NCBI RefSeq assembly: GCF_000585375.1
Contig: NZ_KK073874.1
Location: 5,177,251-5,241,250, forward strand
Source: Cryptosporangium arvum DSM 44712
GTDB lineage: Bacteria > Actinomycetota > Actinomycetes > Mycobacteriales > Cryptosporangiaceae
DNA length: 64,000 bases
Direction: 5' to 3'
The translations under genes were made by a program, and so were the position numbers. The first letter of the stretch is position 1, and each line of letters begins with the position of its first letter. The notes beneath the pieces are model-generated. The model was not told the DNA's origin and did no database searches. It saw only the letters and a list, made by a program, of their open reading frames with translations. This document shows positions 42,790-50,820 of the stretch, piece after piece.

Positions 42790-43623
42790 ATGAGCGATCG
42801 CCAGTTGACGATGATGGCCGTGCACGCCCACCCCGACGACGAGGCGACCGGAACCGGCGGGGTGCTGGCCCGGTACGCCGCCGAGGGAATCACCACGATC
42901 GTCGTGACGTGCACCGACGGCAGCTGCGGCGATGGTCCGGGCGGCGTCAAGCCCGGCGAGCCCGGCCACGACCCCGCGGCCGTGGCCGCCACCCGCGCCG
43001 CCGAGCTGGCGATCAGCTGCAAGGTCCTCGGCGTCGCCCACTCCGAGCAGCTCGGCTACCACGATTCGGGCATGGTGGGCTGGCCCACGAACGACGCGCC
43101 GGGTTCGTTCTGGTCCACGCCCGTCCCCGAGGCCGCCGAACGGCTCGCCGCGCTGATCCGGCGGTACCAGCCGGATGTGCTGCTCACCTACGACGAGAAC
43201 GGCGGGTACGGCCACCCCGACCACATCCAGGTGCACCGGGTGTCGATGGCCGCGGTGGACCTGGTCGAGAGCGTGTCCAAGGTGTACATGAGCACGGTCC
43301 CGCGTTCCTGGATGGAGAACATGGGCTCATGGGCGAAGGAGGCCGGGCTCGACTGGGACGAGCCGGAGGACGCCCCGCCCGCCGACACTCCCCCGATGGG
43401 AGTGCCGGACGAGCAGATCACCGCCTGGGTGGACACCACCGGCTTCAGCGACCAGAAGTACGACGCCCTGGCCGCGCACAGCAGCCAGAGCGACGGTGAG
43501 TTCTTCCTCAAGATGGGCAAGGAGAAGTTCGCCAAGCTCATGCGGATGGAGACGTTCGTCCGGGTGCGTGACACGACCGGATCTCCGCTCCGGGAGGACG
43601 ATCTCTTCACCGGCCTGCGCTGA
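42790..43623 (+). CDS. PIG-L deacetylase, mycothiol amidase-like
   Basis: Zinc-dependent LmbE/PIG-L hydrolase of 277 residues. The metal motif AHPDDE is at about 13-18 and the third ligand His in GYGHPDHIQVHRV near 141. The opening MAVHAHPDDEATGTGG and the overall length resemble mycothiol S-conjugate amidase (Mca), which cleaves mycothiol adducts of toxins; the middle part is less similar, so a general deacetylase is also possible. Divergent from fucU with 58 bases between. Confidence 0.88.
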   Translation: MSDRQLTMMAVHAHPDDEATGTGGVLARYAAEGITTIVVTCTDGSCGDGPGGVKPGEPGHDPAAVAATRAAELAISCKVLGVAHSEQLGYHDSGMVGWPTNDAPGSFWSTPVPEAAERLAALIRRYQPDVLLTYDENGGYGHPDHIQVHRVSMAAVDLVESVSKVYMSTVPRSWMENMGSWAKEAGLDWDEPEDAPPADTPPMGVPDEQITAWVDTTGFSDQKYDALAAHSSQSDGEFFLKMGKEKFAKLMRMETFVRVRDTTGSPLREDDLFTGLR

Positions 43624-43626
43624 GCG

Positions 43627-45486
43627 TCACCGCTTCCGCGAGAAGGCCGCCTTCACCCGCTGCCAGAGCGATTCCCGCTCGGTGGTCGACGCTTCGGAGC
43701 CGACCTCCGAGGCCCGCGCACCGGAGGCAGCCTCCGCCACCGGCGCGTCGCCACCTGAGGGGGCGGGGGTCTCAGCGGCCGAGCTCTCCGCTGCGGGGCT
43801 CTCCGCCGTGGGGGTCTCCGCCGCAGGGCTCTCCTTAGCGGGGGTCTCTGCCGCGGCGCCCTCCTTGGCAGGGGTCTCCGCAGCCGCGGTTTCCGCAGCT
43901 GGGGTCTCCGCAGCTGGGGTCTCCGCAGCTGGGGTCTCCGCAGCGGTCTTGGCCGACGAGGCCGCTGTCGAGGCATCGGTCGCCGAGGTCTTCGCGGCTG
44001 GGGCCTCCGACGCCGGAGCCGCCGCTGCGGGCGCTTCACCGGTGAGGGCTTCGGCCGTGGGCTCATCGGTGACGGGCACAGCCACGGCCGGTGTCGCGGT
44101 GGTGGCGGTCTCCTCCGCTGCGGGAGCCTCCACCGCGGACACCTCGGTGGTGGTGGGCACCTCAGTAGTGGCGGTGTTGGCCGAGAGTTCGTCCGTTGCG
44201 GGTGAGGCCTCGGTGGCGGTCTCGCCTGCCGTCGCGATGTCAGCGGTGGGCTGCGGCTCGAGCGACGCCGAGTCGACCGCGGACACCTCGGGAACGGCCG
44301 TGTCGACCGGCGCCGCAGTTCGCTTTGATGCCGCAGTTCGCTTTGATGCCGCAGCTCGCTTCGATGCCGCGACTTTCTTCGGCGCCGCGGTCACCGGATC
44401 GGCGGTGGAGGTCGCCGGGGCGGAGTCCGCCGGACTCGTGTCCGCGCCCGTGGGAGCCGCCGACGCCGCCGCCGAAACCGCCCCCGGAGCCGCGGCCTCT
44501 GCGGCCGCAGGAACCGATGCACCGGCCGCGGGCGCGAGAGCCGCGCCCGCAGGCGCGCCGACCCCGGAGGCCGGAGCCTCCACCGCGGGAGCCTCCACCG
44601 CGGGAGCCTCCACCGCGGGAGACTGCACCGCGGGAGACTGCACCGCGGGAGACTGCACCGCCGGAGCCTCCACCGTGGAAGAGGACCCGGCCTTGCCGGA
44701 CACCGACTCCTCGATCACCGAGGCCTCACCAGCGGCAGCGGACCCCTCGGCCTGAACGGCGGCTACCTCCGCCGGCGAAGCAACCGCCTCGACCGCTGAG
44801 CCCGAGCCCGAGGCCCCGGCTTCGGAAGCGGGCACCTTCGCCGTGGCCGCGGGCGGTGGGGTGACGCCGATCAGGGTGGCTACCTCTCGGTAGGCGCGGT
44901 CCCGGTCGGCGAGCCGCTCGGCGACGACCGTCGCGTCGCGGTGCCAGATCGCCTGGCGGCTGGGGCCGTGGGTGCTCAGCACCGTCAGCCCGCGTTCGGC
45001 CACGAGTTTGCCTGCCCGGTCGCCGAGCCGTTCCCAGCCCCGCTGCGCGACCTTGCCCTGGAGCAGCACGACACGCAGCTCCGGCAGCAGCGCGATCAGC
45101 CTCGCGAGCACGTCCGCGCCGGCGCCGAGCTGGACGCCGTTCGGTTCGCCCTTCGCGTCGCGGTGCCAGGGGTAGGCGTTCCACACCGTGACGGCCCGGG
45201 GCTCGATACCGAGCGCCTCGAACTCCACGGCCTGGCGTTCGGCCGCCTGGTCGTCGTTCTCCGTGCACACGAAACCGGAGCTCCGATCGGCCCGGCCGGG
45301 TTCGCTCAGCACGACTAACGCGCGAGCCTCGACCCCGCCGTGCCACGGCGCCACGTACGGCATCGAGCCGCGCCCGTCCGCGTCGCGTAGCTCGTCGACA
45401 AATTCGTTGATCGCGCGCACGTGGGACGCGTACTTGTCGCGCTCCTGCTCCGCACGGAAACCCGCGTCAGCCATCCGCTTAGCCAC
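43627..45486 (-). CDS. Uracil-DNA-glycosylase-like protein with 400-residue low-complexity tail
   Basis: Protein of 619 residues. The first 210 form a uracil-DNA glycosylase superfamily fold: LVVLSEPGRADRSSGF near 58, VWNAYPWH near 102, VVLLQGKVA near 140, LSTHGPSRQAIWH near 170. The active-site residues differ from standard uracil glycosylases, so substrate is open. The remaining 400 residues are almost only Ala, Pro, Glu, Thr, Ser and Val, with 5-residue repeats (VQSPA, VEAPA, ETPAA) and one Lys-rich island (PKKVAASKRAA, KRTAASKRTA). It ends in the basic WQRVKAAFSRKR. DNA repeats of 15 and 18 bases underlie the tail (44312-44365, 44581-44655). Confidence 0.85.
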   Translation of the reverse strand: MAKRMADAGFRAEQERDKYASHVRAINEFVDELRDADGRGSMPYVAPWHGGVEARALVVLSEPGRADRSSGFVCTENDDQAAERQAVEFEALGIEPRAVTVWNAYPWHRDAKGEPNGVQLGAGADVLARLIALLPELRVVLLQGKVAQRGWERLGDRAGKLVAERGLTVLSTHGPSRQAIWHRDATVVAERLADRDRAYREVATLIGVTPPPAATAKVPASEAGASGSGSAVEAVASPAEVAAVQAEGSAAAGEASVIEESVSGKAGSSSTVEAPAVQSPAVQSPAVQSPAVEAPAVEAPAVEAPASGVGAPAGAALAPAAGASVPAAAEAAAPGAVSAAASAAPTGADTSPADSAPATSTADPVTAAPKKVAASKRAAASKRTAASKRTAAPVDTAVPEVSAVDSASLEPQPTADIATAGETATEASPATDELSANTATTEVPTTTEVSAVEAPAAEETATTATPAVAVPVTDEPTAEALTGEAPAAAAPASEAPAAKTSATDASTAASSAKTAAETPAAETPAAETPAAETAAAETPAKEGAAAETPAKESPAAETPTAESPAAESSAAETPAPSGGDAPVAEAASGARASEVGSEASTTERESLWQRVKAAFSRKR

Positions 45487-45519
45487 GCCCGCATCACCCT
45501 TCTCGACCCAAGAGGTGGG

Positions 45520-45876
45520 TCAGTGTAGGCGAACGCTCCGGAGCACCAGCGCTTGCCAAACCGCAAAGGCACCGACCTCGACCGCAACGGCCAACACCAA
45601 CAGCGACAGCGCGTCCACCGGTCGGCTGAAGGCCAAAACACTCAGGGCCGCCACCGCGACCACATTGACGGTCATCACGCCCGCCACCGCTCCGCGCACG
45701 GGACGCCGGGCCGCGAGCACCGCCAGCGAACCGGCCCACGCCAGGGTCACCGCCGCGACCCCGAGGAGCACCGGCGCCGGCACGCCGAACGCCTCGCCGA
45801 CCGGCCCCGCGAACACCGCGAGGATCACCGCGGCGAGCGCGCAGTACAGCGCGTCGGCGCGCAGACATCTGCCCAT
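45520..45876 (-). CDS. Small four-span membrane protein
   Basis: Hypothetical integral membrane protein of 118 residues with spans near 10-30, 33-52, 59-80 and 85-105. GGAGG lies nine bases before the ATG at 45876. It precedes the glycosylase-like gene by 33 bases on the same strand and could be co-transcribed. The same frame stays open upstream through the 9-bp minisatellite as a Gly-X-Thr series, but the ribosome site favours the short form. Confidence 0.72.
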   Translation of the reverse strand: MGRCLRADALYCALAAVILAVFAGPVGEAFGVPAPVLLGVAAVTLAWAGSLAVLAARRPVRGAVAGVMTVNVVAVAALSVLAFSRPVDALSLLVLAVAVEVGAFAVWQALVLRSVRLH

Positions 45877-46617
45877 TCGAATCATCCTCCGCGTCCCGGC
45901 CGCCATGCCGTGCCGGTGAGCACAGTAGAGGCGCGGGCCGCTCGTGTCGCCCTCGGCTGCCCCGCCGTCGCGCGCCTCGACCGCCTGCTCGCCGTCAGCG
46001 GCGCCAGCGCCGTCCGTGCGGCCCATGCGGCCCGTGCGTCCTGTGCGGCCTGTGCGGCCTGTGCGCCCTGTGCAGCCTGTGCGCCCTGTGCAGCCTGTGC
46101 GCCCTGTGCAGCCTGTGCGCCCTGTGCAGCCTGTGCGCCCTGTGCAGCCCGTGCGGCCCGTGCGCCCCGTGCACCCCGTGCACCCCGTACGGCCCGTGCG
46201 CCCCGCGCGCCCCGCGCGCCCCGCGCGCCCCGTGCGGCCCGTGCGGCCCGTGCACCCCGTGCGGCCCGTGCACCCCGTGCGGCCCGTGCGGCCCGTGCAC
46301 CCCGTGCGGCCCGTGCGGCCCGTGCGGCCCGTGCACCCCGTGCGGCCCGTGCGGCCCGTGCGGCCCGTGCACCCCGTGCGGCCCGGCGGCGACCTCGCCG
46401 TGCTCGGCACCGGCGCGGACGCGCCGGGGCCGCCGGCCGGCGGCGGCGTCTTCCCCGTCCTCACCACGTTCACCACGGGATGAACAACCCGGTACGGATG
46501 TAGGCCGCCGCGCTCGCCACTGGAGCGACGGCCGTGTCCGCGGTGGCCGAAACTCGCGGCCGCCGCGCTGATCCGACGCCGCGGCGCCGGATTGGGACGC
46601 GGCACTACGGTGGGTCC
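45877..46617. other. 741-base gap without a supported gene
   Basis: Divergent gap between the four-span protein and the second P450. Half of it is the 41-unit minisatellite; the flanks (45877-46015 and 46385-46617) are GC-rich and show no ribosome site followed by a protein-like frame. The promoters of both flanking genes should lie here. Confidence 0.6.
46016..46384. repeat. 9-bp minisatellite, 41 units
   Basis: Forty-one consecutive 9-base units in perfect register, consensus GTGCGGCCC with frequent variants GTGCGCCCT, GTGCAGCCT and GTGCACCCC. Substitutions cluster at fixed positions, and blocks of like units are neighbours, as expected from slippage or unequal exchange. Because 9 is a multiple of 3, several frames stay open: minus strand Gly-Arg/Cys-Thr or His-Gly-Pro, plus strand Pro-Val-Arg/Gln/His. 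None has a good start, so I treat it as non-coding. Confidence 0.92.
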
Positions 46618-47835
46618 GTGGCCGAGATCGTGCAGAGCCCCGACGTCCACCAGTTGCTCGACGAGCTGACCCGCCTGGAGGGCCGGGCGAACCCGTACCC
46701 GCGGTACGCGCGGATCAGAGCGGCGTCGCCGATCGTGCGTGCCCCCGACGGCGTGCTCGTGCTCACCGGGTACGCCGAGTGCACGACGATGCTCCGCGAC
46801 CCGCGCCTGGGCCACCTGCCCCCGGACATGCTCGCGTTCATCGGCTACCCGGACTGGCACGATCACCCGGCGCTGCGGACGCTGTTCACCAGCATGCTCA
46901 CGATCAACCCGCCGGACCACACCCGCCTGCGGCGGCTGGTGAGCTCCACGTTCACCGCGCGGCGCGTGCAGGCGCTGCGTCCGGCGATCGAGAAAATGGT
47001 CGACGCGCTGCTCGACGACCTGAGCGGCACCGTCGATTTTGTCGACGCCTTCGCTTTTCCCCTCCCGGTGAACGTCATCGGGGAGCTGCTGGGCATCCCG
47101 GCCGGTGACCGCGCGCAGTTCCAGGCGCTCACTCGCGACTGGACGCAGGTCATGGAGGTCATCACGCCGGAGGTGCTGAGCCGCGCCGACCCGGCCGCCG
47201 CCACGATCCGCGAGTACCTGGGCGGCCTGATCGACGAGCGGCGCGCGAAGCCGGCCGACGACCTGCTCAGCGCGCTGGCCCTGGCCGAGGCGGAGGGTGA
47301 CCGGCTCACGCACGACGAGGCCGTCACGACCGCGGCGCTGTTGTTCGTCGCCGGGTTCGAGACGACGACGGGCCTGCTCGCGAACGGCCTGGCGGCGCTG
47401 CTCGAGCACCCGGAGCAGTTCCAGCTGCTCGCCGAGCGGCCCGATCTGGCCCGTCCGGCCGTCGAGGAGCTGCTGCGTTACGACAGTCCGGTGCAGATCG
47501 GCGCCCGCATGGTGGCCGAGCCGATCGAGCTGGCCGGGGTCACCGTCGCCCCGGGTGAGCGGATCATCGCCTACCTCGGGGCCGGCAACCGCGACCCGCG
47601 GCGGTTCAGCGACCCGGACGCCTTGCGGCTGGACCGGGAGGACAACGCGCCGCTGTCGTTCGGCGGTGGCATCCACTACTGTCTGGGCGCGCCGCTGGCC
47701 CGGCTCGAAGCGCAGGTCGCGTTCCCGGCGTTGGCCCGGCGCTTCCCGGCGCTCGCGCCGGCCGGGGAAGCGCAGCGCCGCGACAGCCTGACCCTCAAAG
47801 GATTCACGCGGTTCCCGGTGCGAATTCCGGTGTGA
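46618..47835 (+). CDS. Cytochrome P450
   Basis: Second P450 of the window, 405 residues. Haem loop [17 protein letters not shown] with Cys355; I helix [11 protein letters not shown] near 245; K helix [11 protein letters not shown]. It resembles the CYP107/CYP105-like actinobacterial enzymes that hydroxylate macrolides or other secondary metabolites; the true substrate is unknown and no redox partner is adjacent. GTG at 46618 gives the normal length; an earlier GTG at 46534 would add 28 Arg-rich residues unlike P450s. Confidence 0.94.
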   Translation: MAEIVQSPDVHQLLDELTRLEGRANPYPRYARIRAASPIVRAPDGVLVLTGYAECTTMLRDPRLGHLPPDMLAFIGYPDWHDHPALRTLFTSMLTINPPDHTRLRRLVSSTFTARRVQALRPAIEKMVDALLDDLSGTVDFVDAFAFPLPVNVIGELLGIPAGDRAQFQALTRDWTQVMEVITPEVLSRADPAAATIREYLGGLIDERRAKPADDLLSALALAEAEGDRLTHDEAVTTAALLFVAGFETTTGLLANGLAALLEHPEQFQLLAERPDLARPAVEELLRYDSPVQIGARMVAEPIELAGVTVAPGERIIAYLGAGNRDPRRFSDPDALRLDREDNAPLSFGGGIHYCLGAPLARLEAQVAFPALARRFPALAPAGEAQRRDSLTLKGFTRFPVRIPV

Positions 47836-47866
47836 GTACCCCCGTACAGCGGGTAGCTGGATACCC

Positions 47867-48139
47867 ATGGAGATCCTGCTGATTTTCGTCTTCGTCGCGG
47901 CCGTGGCGGCGCTGCTCCACCGGTGGCACATCGCGACGAGCGGTCAGCGTCTGGCCGACCCTCCGGGTCCTGACCCGACACCGGTGCCCGGTCGCCTGCC
48001 GCTGCGGGCGAGTGCCCAGATGCGCCGGGCGATGCGTGCCCGCGGCACCTACGTGGCGCCGCAGCACACCCCGCCCCAGCACACCCCGCCCCAGCACACC
48101 CCGCCGCCGGTCGCGCCGCAGTCGGACGCTCCGTTCTAG
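47867..48139 (+). CDS. Short single-span protein with QHTPP repeats
   Basis: Hypothetical protein of 90 residues. One N-terminal span (about 2-17) is followed by a polar cytoplasmic or extracytoplasmic part with three tandem QHTPP units near the end, encoded by a 15-base direct repeat (CAGCACACCCCGCCC). Located 31 bases after the P450 on the same strand. Its stop TAG overlaps the convergent TAG in the palindrome CTAG. No family recognised. Confidence 0.65.
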   Translation: MEILLIFVFVAAVAALLHRWHIATSGQRLADPPGPDPTPVPGRLPLRASAQMRRAMRARGTYVAPQHTPPQHTPPQHTPPPVAPQSDAPF

Positions 48140-49143
48140 ACCGACGCCGGCTTCCAGCCGATCGCCGGGGCGATGTGCTCGGCGATCGTGGCCAGTATCC
48201 GCGCGTTGTACTCGACGCCGAGCTGGTTGGGCACGGTGAACAGCACGGTGTCGGCGTCCTGGACGGCGCGGTCGCGGGCCAGCTCGGCGGCGATCACGTC
48301 CGGCTCGCCGACGTAGGAGCGGCCGAAGCGCGACCGGACGCCGTCCAGGATCCCGATCTGGTCTTCGTCACCCCTCGATCCGAAGTAGACCCGGTCGATG
48401 TCCTCGGTGATCGGCAGGACGCTCCGGGACACCGACACGCGCGGCTCGCGGGTTCCGGTGAACGCGGCGCGGAACATCTGGATCTGCTCGGCCTGCAGTT
48501 CGTCGAACGGCACGCCGGTGTCCTCGGTGAGCAACGTCGAGCTCTGCAGGTTGACGCCGAGCGACGCCGCCCACTCCGCGGTGGCGCGCGTGCCTGCGCC
48601 CCACCAGACGCGGTCGGCGAGTCCGGCGGACTGCGGTTGGATCGGTAGGCCGGCACGCACGCCGGAGCGCGCCGGGTCGGTGGTGGCCACCGCGGCGCCC
48701 TGGATCGCCGCGAGGAAGATCTCGGTCTTGGACCGGGCCAGCTCGGCGGGGTCGTCGGCGCGGTAGCCGAACGACTCCGCGCCGCGCAGCGCGACCTCGG
48801 GTGACCCCCGGCTCAGCCCGAGCTGGAGCCGCCCGCCGCTGATCAGGTCGGTCGCGGCGGCCTCCTCGGCCATGTAGAGCGGGTTCTCGTAGCGCATGTC
48901 GATGACGCCGGTGCCCATCTCGATCCGCGAGGTGCGTGCGGCGATGGCCGAAAGCAGCGGGAACGGCGAGGCGAGCTGCCGTTCGAAGTGGTGGACCCGG
49001 ACGAAGGCGCCGTCGACCCCGAGGTCCTCTGCGGCCTGGGCCAGGTCGATCGTCTGCAGCAGCGCGTCGGCCGCGGAGCGCGTCCGCGACCCCTCGACGT
49101 CGCGCCAATGGCCGAAGCTCAGGAACCCGATCTTCTTCTTCAT
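48136..49143 (-). CDS. LLM-class flavin-dependent oxidoreductase
   Basis: Luciferase-like flavoenzyme of 335 residues. Family features: KIGFLSFGHW at the start, GVDGAFVRVHHFERQ, TGVIDMRYENPLYMAEEAA, LISGGRLQLGLSRGSPE and the late VLFTVPNQLGVEYN. It should use FMNH2 or F420H2; the cofactor cannot be decided by eye. It differs clearly from the CE1758-type enzyme at 23715. Divergent from a hydrolase gene, with a 14-base palindrome between them. Confidence 0.9.
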   Translation of the reverse strand: MKKKIGFLSFGHWRDVEGSRTRSAADALLQTIDLAQAAEDLGVDGAFVRVHHFERQLASPFPLLSAIAARTSRIEMGTGVIDMRYENPLYMAEEAAATDLISGGRLQLGLSRGSPEVALRGAESFGYRADDPAELARSKTEIFLAAIQGAAVATTDPARSGVRAGLPIQPQSAGLADRVWWGAGTRATAEWAASLGVNLQSSTLLTEDTGVPFDELQAEQIQMFRAAFTGTREPRVSVSRSVLPITEDIDRVYFGSRGDEDQIGILDGVRSRFGRSYVGEPDVIAAELARDRAVQDADTVLFTVPNQLGVEYNARILATIAEHIAPAIGWKPASV

Positions 49144-49158
49144 GATGAAACAACAATA

Positions 49159-49172
49159 GTTGATCGATCAAC
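49159..49172. promoter_or_regulatory. Palindrome GTTGATCGATCAAC
   Basis: Perfect 14-base palindrome in the 79-base divergent region, 16 bases before the flavoenzyme start and 51 before the hydrolase start. The surroundings are AT-rich for this genome, suggesting a promoter region. It looks like an operator for a dimeric repressor, not encoded adjacent. Confidence 0.5.
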
Positions 49173-49222
49173 AATTCCGTACCCGTGGTCGATGGCATTC
49201 CGAACCGCTAGCGTCCGGACGC

Positions 49223-50488
49223 ATGAAGCGACAACTGGCCGGTGCGGCCGGCTTGGCGCACGGCGTCGCGGCCGTGCTCAACACCGCCAATGCCCTGCGG
49301 CCGCCCCGCACCCCCGGCCGGCTGTCGGTCCCGTCGTTCGCGGCCGGTGCGCTGACCACCGAACTTCCGGCAGCCGCCGCGGCCGCGACCGTGTTACCCC
49401 AGCTCGCGGTGGCCGCGGCCGGAGGCACCCGCACCCGCACCGGCCGCCTGGGCCTCGCGCTGTCGCTCGGCGCGGCGGCCGGTCTCGTCGCGGTCGCGGC
49501 CGCGTCCCGCCCGGCCGCCGACGTCCTCGACCGGGCGCTCGACGAGGTCTACGGCCCCGACTACCGCTCGCGGGTGCGCCACCCGGCCTGGCCGGAGCCG
49601 GGCGCCCCGTTCGGCCGCCGGCCCGGGGTCGTGCGCATGTTCCAGGTCCGCAGGCGTTACGCGCACGACGTCGACCTGGCCTACGGCCCGGCCGGCCCGC
49701 GTAACCAGCTCGACGTCTGGCGGCGGACCGATCTCCCGCCGGATGGCCGCGCCCCGGTGCTGATCCAGGTCCACGGCGGCGCGTGGACCGTCGGCAACAA
49801 GCGCGAGCAGGCCCTGCCGCTGCTGAGCCACCTCGCCGAGCGGGGCTGGGTGTGCGTCTCGGTGAACTACCGGCTCGGTCCACGCGCGACCTGGCCGGAC
49901 ATGATCGTCGACGTCAAGCGGGCGGTCGCCTGGGTCAAGGAGCACATCGCCGGGTACGGCGGCGACCCGGAGTTCGTCGCGATCACCGGCGGCTCGGCCG
50001 GCGGTCACCTCACCGCGCTGCACGCGCTCACCGCGCCGGACCGCCGCTGGCAGCCCGGCTTCGAGGACATCGACACCACGGTCGCGGCAGCGGTGCCGCT
50101 CTACGGCGTCTACGACTGGACCGACCCGGCCGACGCCGGGCTGGTCCGGCTGGTGGAGGAGCGCGTCGTCAAGCGGACGCTCGCGGAGGCCCCCGAGGAG
50201 TTCCGGAACGCCTCGCCCCGCCACGCGATCACCCCCGACGCGCCGCCGTTCTTCGTCCTGCACGGCGACCACGACTCGCTGGTGTCGGTGCGCGGCGCCC
50301 GCCGGTTCGTCGGCGAGCTGCGCGCGGCGTCGACATCGCCGGTCGCGTACGCGGAGATCCCCGGTGCGCAGCACGCGTTCGAGATCTTCGGGACGCGACG
50401 GGCGCACGCGGCGGCCGAGGCGATCGAACGGTTCCTCGGAATCGTGTACGCCGGATCCGAGGAGCGGGTGCCAGACTCCACGGCATGA
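49223..50488 (+). CDS. Alpha/beta hydrolase with N-terminal membrane segments (HSL-like)
   Basis: Esterase or lipase of 421 residues. Residues about 30-105 hold two or three hydrophobic stretches, then the hydrolase domain begins: oxyanion HGGAW, nucleophile elbow GGSAGGH, acid in LHGDHDSLVSV, His in GAQHAFE. The HGG and GGSAGG motifs place it in the hormone-sensitive-lipase/BD-FAE-like group. The membrane part suggests anchoring at the inner face. Its stop overlaps the start of the DGPF gene (ATGA), linking it to the ECF42 operon. Confidence 0.88.
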   Translation: MKRQLAGAAGLAHGVAAVLNTANALRPPRTPGRLSVPSFAAGALTTELPAAAAAATVLPQLAVAAAGGTRTRTGRLGLALSLGAAAGLVAVAAASRPAADVLDRALDEVYGPDYRSRVRHPAWPEPGAPFGRRPGVVRMFQVRRRYAHDVDLAYGPAGPRNQLDVWRRTDLPPDGRAPVLIQVHGGAWTVGNKREQALPLLSHLAERGWVCVSVNYRLGPRATWPDMIVDVKRAVAWVKEHIAGYGGDPEFVAITGGSAGGHLTALHALTAPDRRWQPGFEDIDTTVAAAVPLYGVYDWTDPADAGLVRLVEERVVKRTLAEAPEEFRNASPRHAITPDAPPFFVLHGDHDSLVSVRGARRFVGELRAASTSPVAYAEIPGAQHAFEIFGTRRAHAAAEAIERFLGIVYAGSEERVPDSTA

Positions 50489-50820
50489 AGTACGTGCTGA
50501 TGATCTGCGACGACGAGACCTACCAGCCGGCCCCGGAGGAACTCGGCCGGGACCCGCGGATGCGTGCCTGGGAACACGACCTCACCGAGCGCGGAGCCCT
50601 GCTGGCGGGCGCGCGGCTGCGTCCCAGCGTCGACGCGACGACCGTCCGGGTACGCGACGGCGAGACGCTGGTCTCCGACGGCCCGTTCGCCGAGACCAAG
50701 GACTTCGTCGGCGGGTTCGCGGTCGTGGAGGCCGACGACCTGGACGCGGCGATCGCGATCGCGGCCGGCCACCCGTACGCGCAGTGGGGCACGGTCGAGG
50801 TCCGCCCCGTCTGGGAGTGA
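50485..50820 (+). CDS. DGPF/YCII-domain protein
   Basis: YCII-related protein of 111 residues with the DGPF motif (VSDGPFAETKDFVGGF, about 63-78), partner type of ECF42 sigma factors. It overlaps the hydrolase upstream and the sigma factor downstream by 4 bases each, so all three are coupled. Closer to typical DGPF proteins than the copy at 31252, which has DGPFTEAKE. Confidence 0.94.
   Translation: MKYVLMICDDETYQPAPEELGRDPRMRAWEHDLTERGALLAGARLRPSVDATTVRVRDGETLVSDGPFAETKDFVGGFAVVEADDLDAAIAIAAGHPYAQWGTVEVRPVWE

Noticed and set aside
45944-46483. Plus-strand Pro-Val-Arg repeat frame
   Set aside because: No ribosome site and composition fully explained by the 9-base repeat.
45877-47931. Minus-strand frame with collagen-like Gly-X-Thr repeats joined to the four-span membrane protein
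   Set aside because: Most of it is antisense to the P450 gene and a good ribosome site precedes 45876. The minisatellite part alone is kept as a finding, not as a gene.
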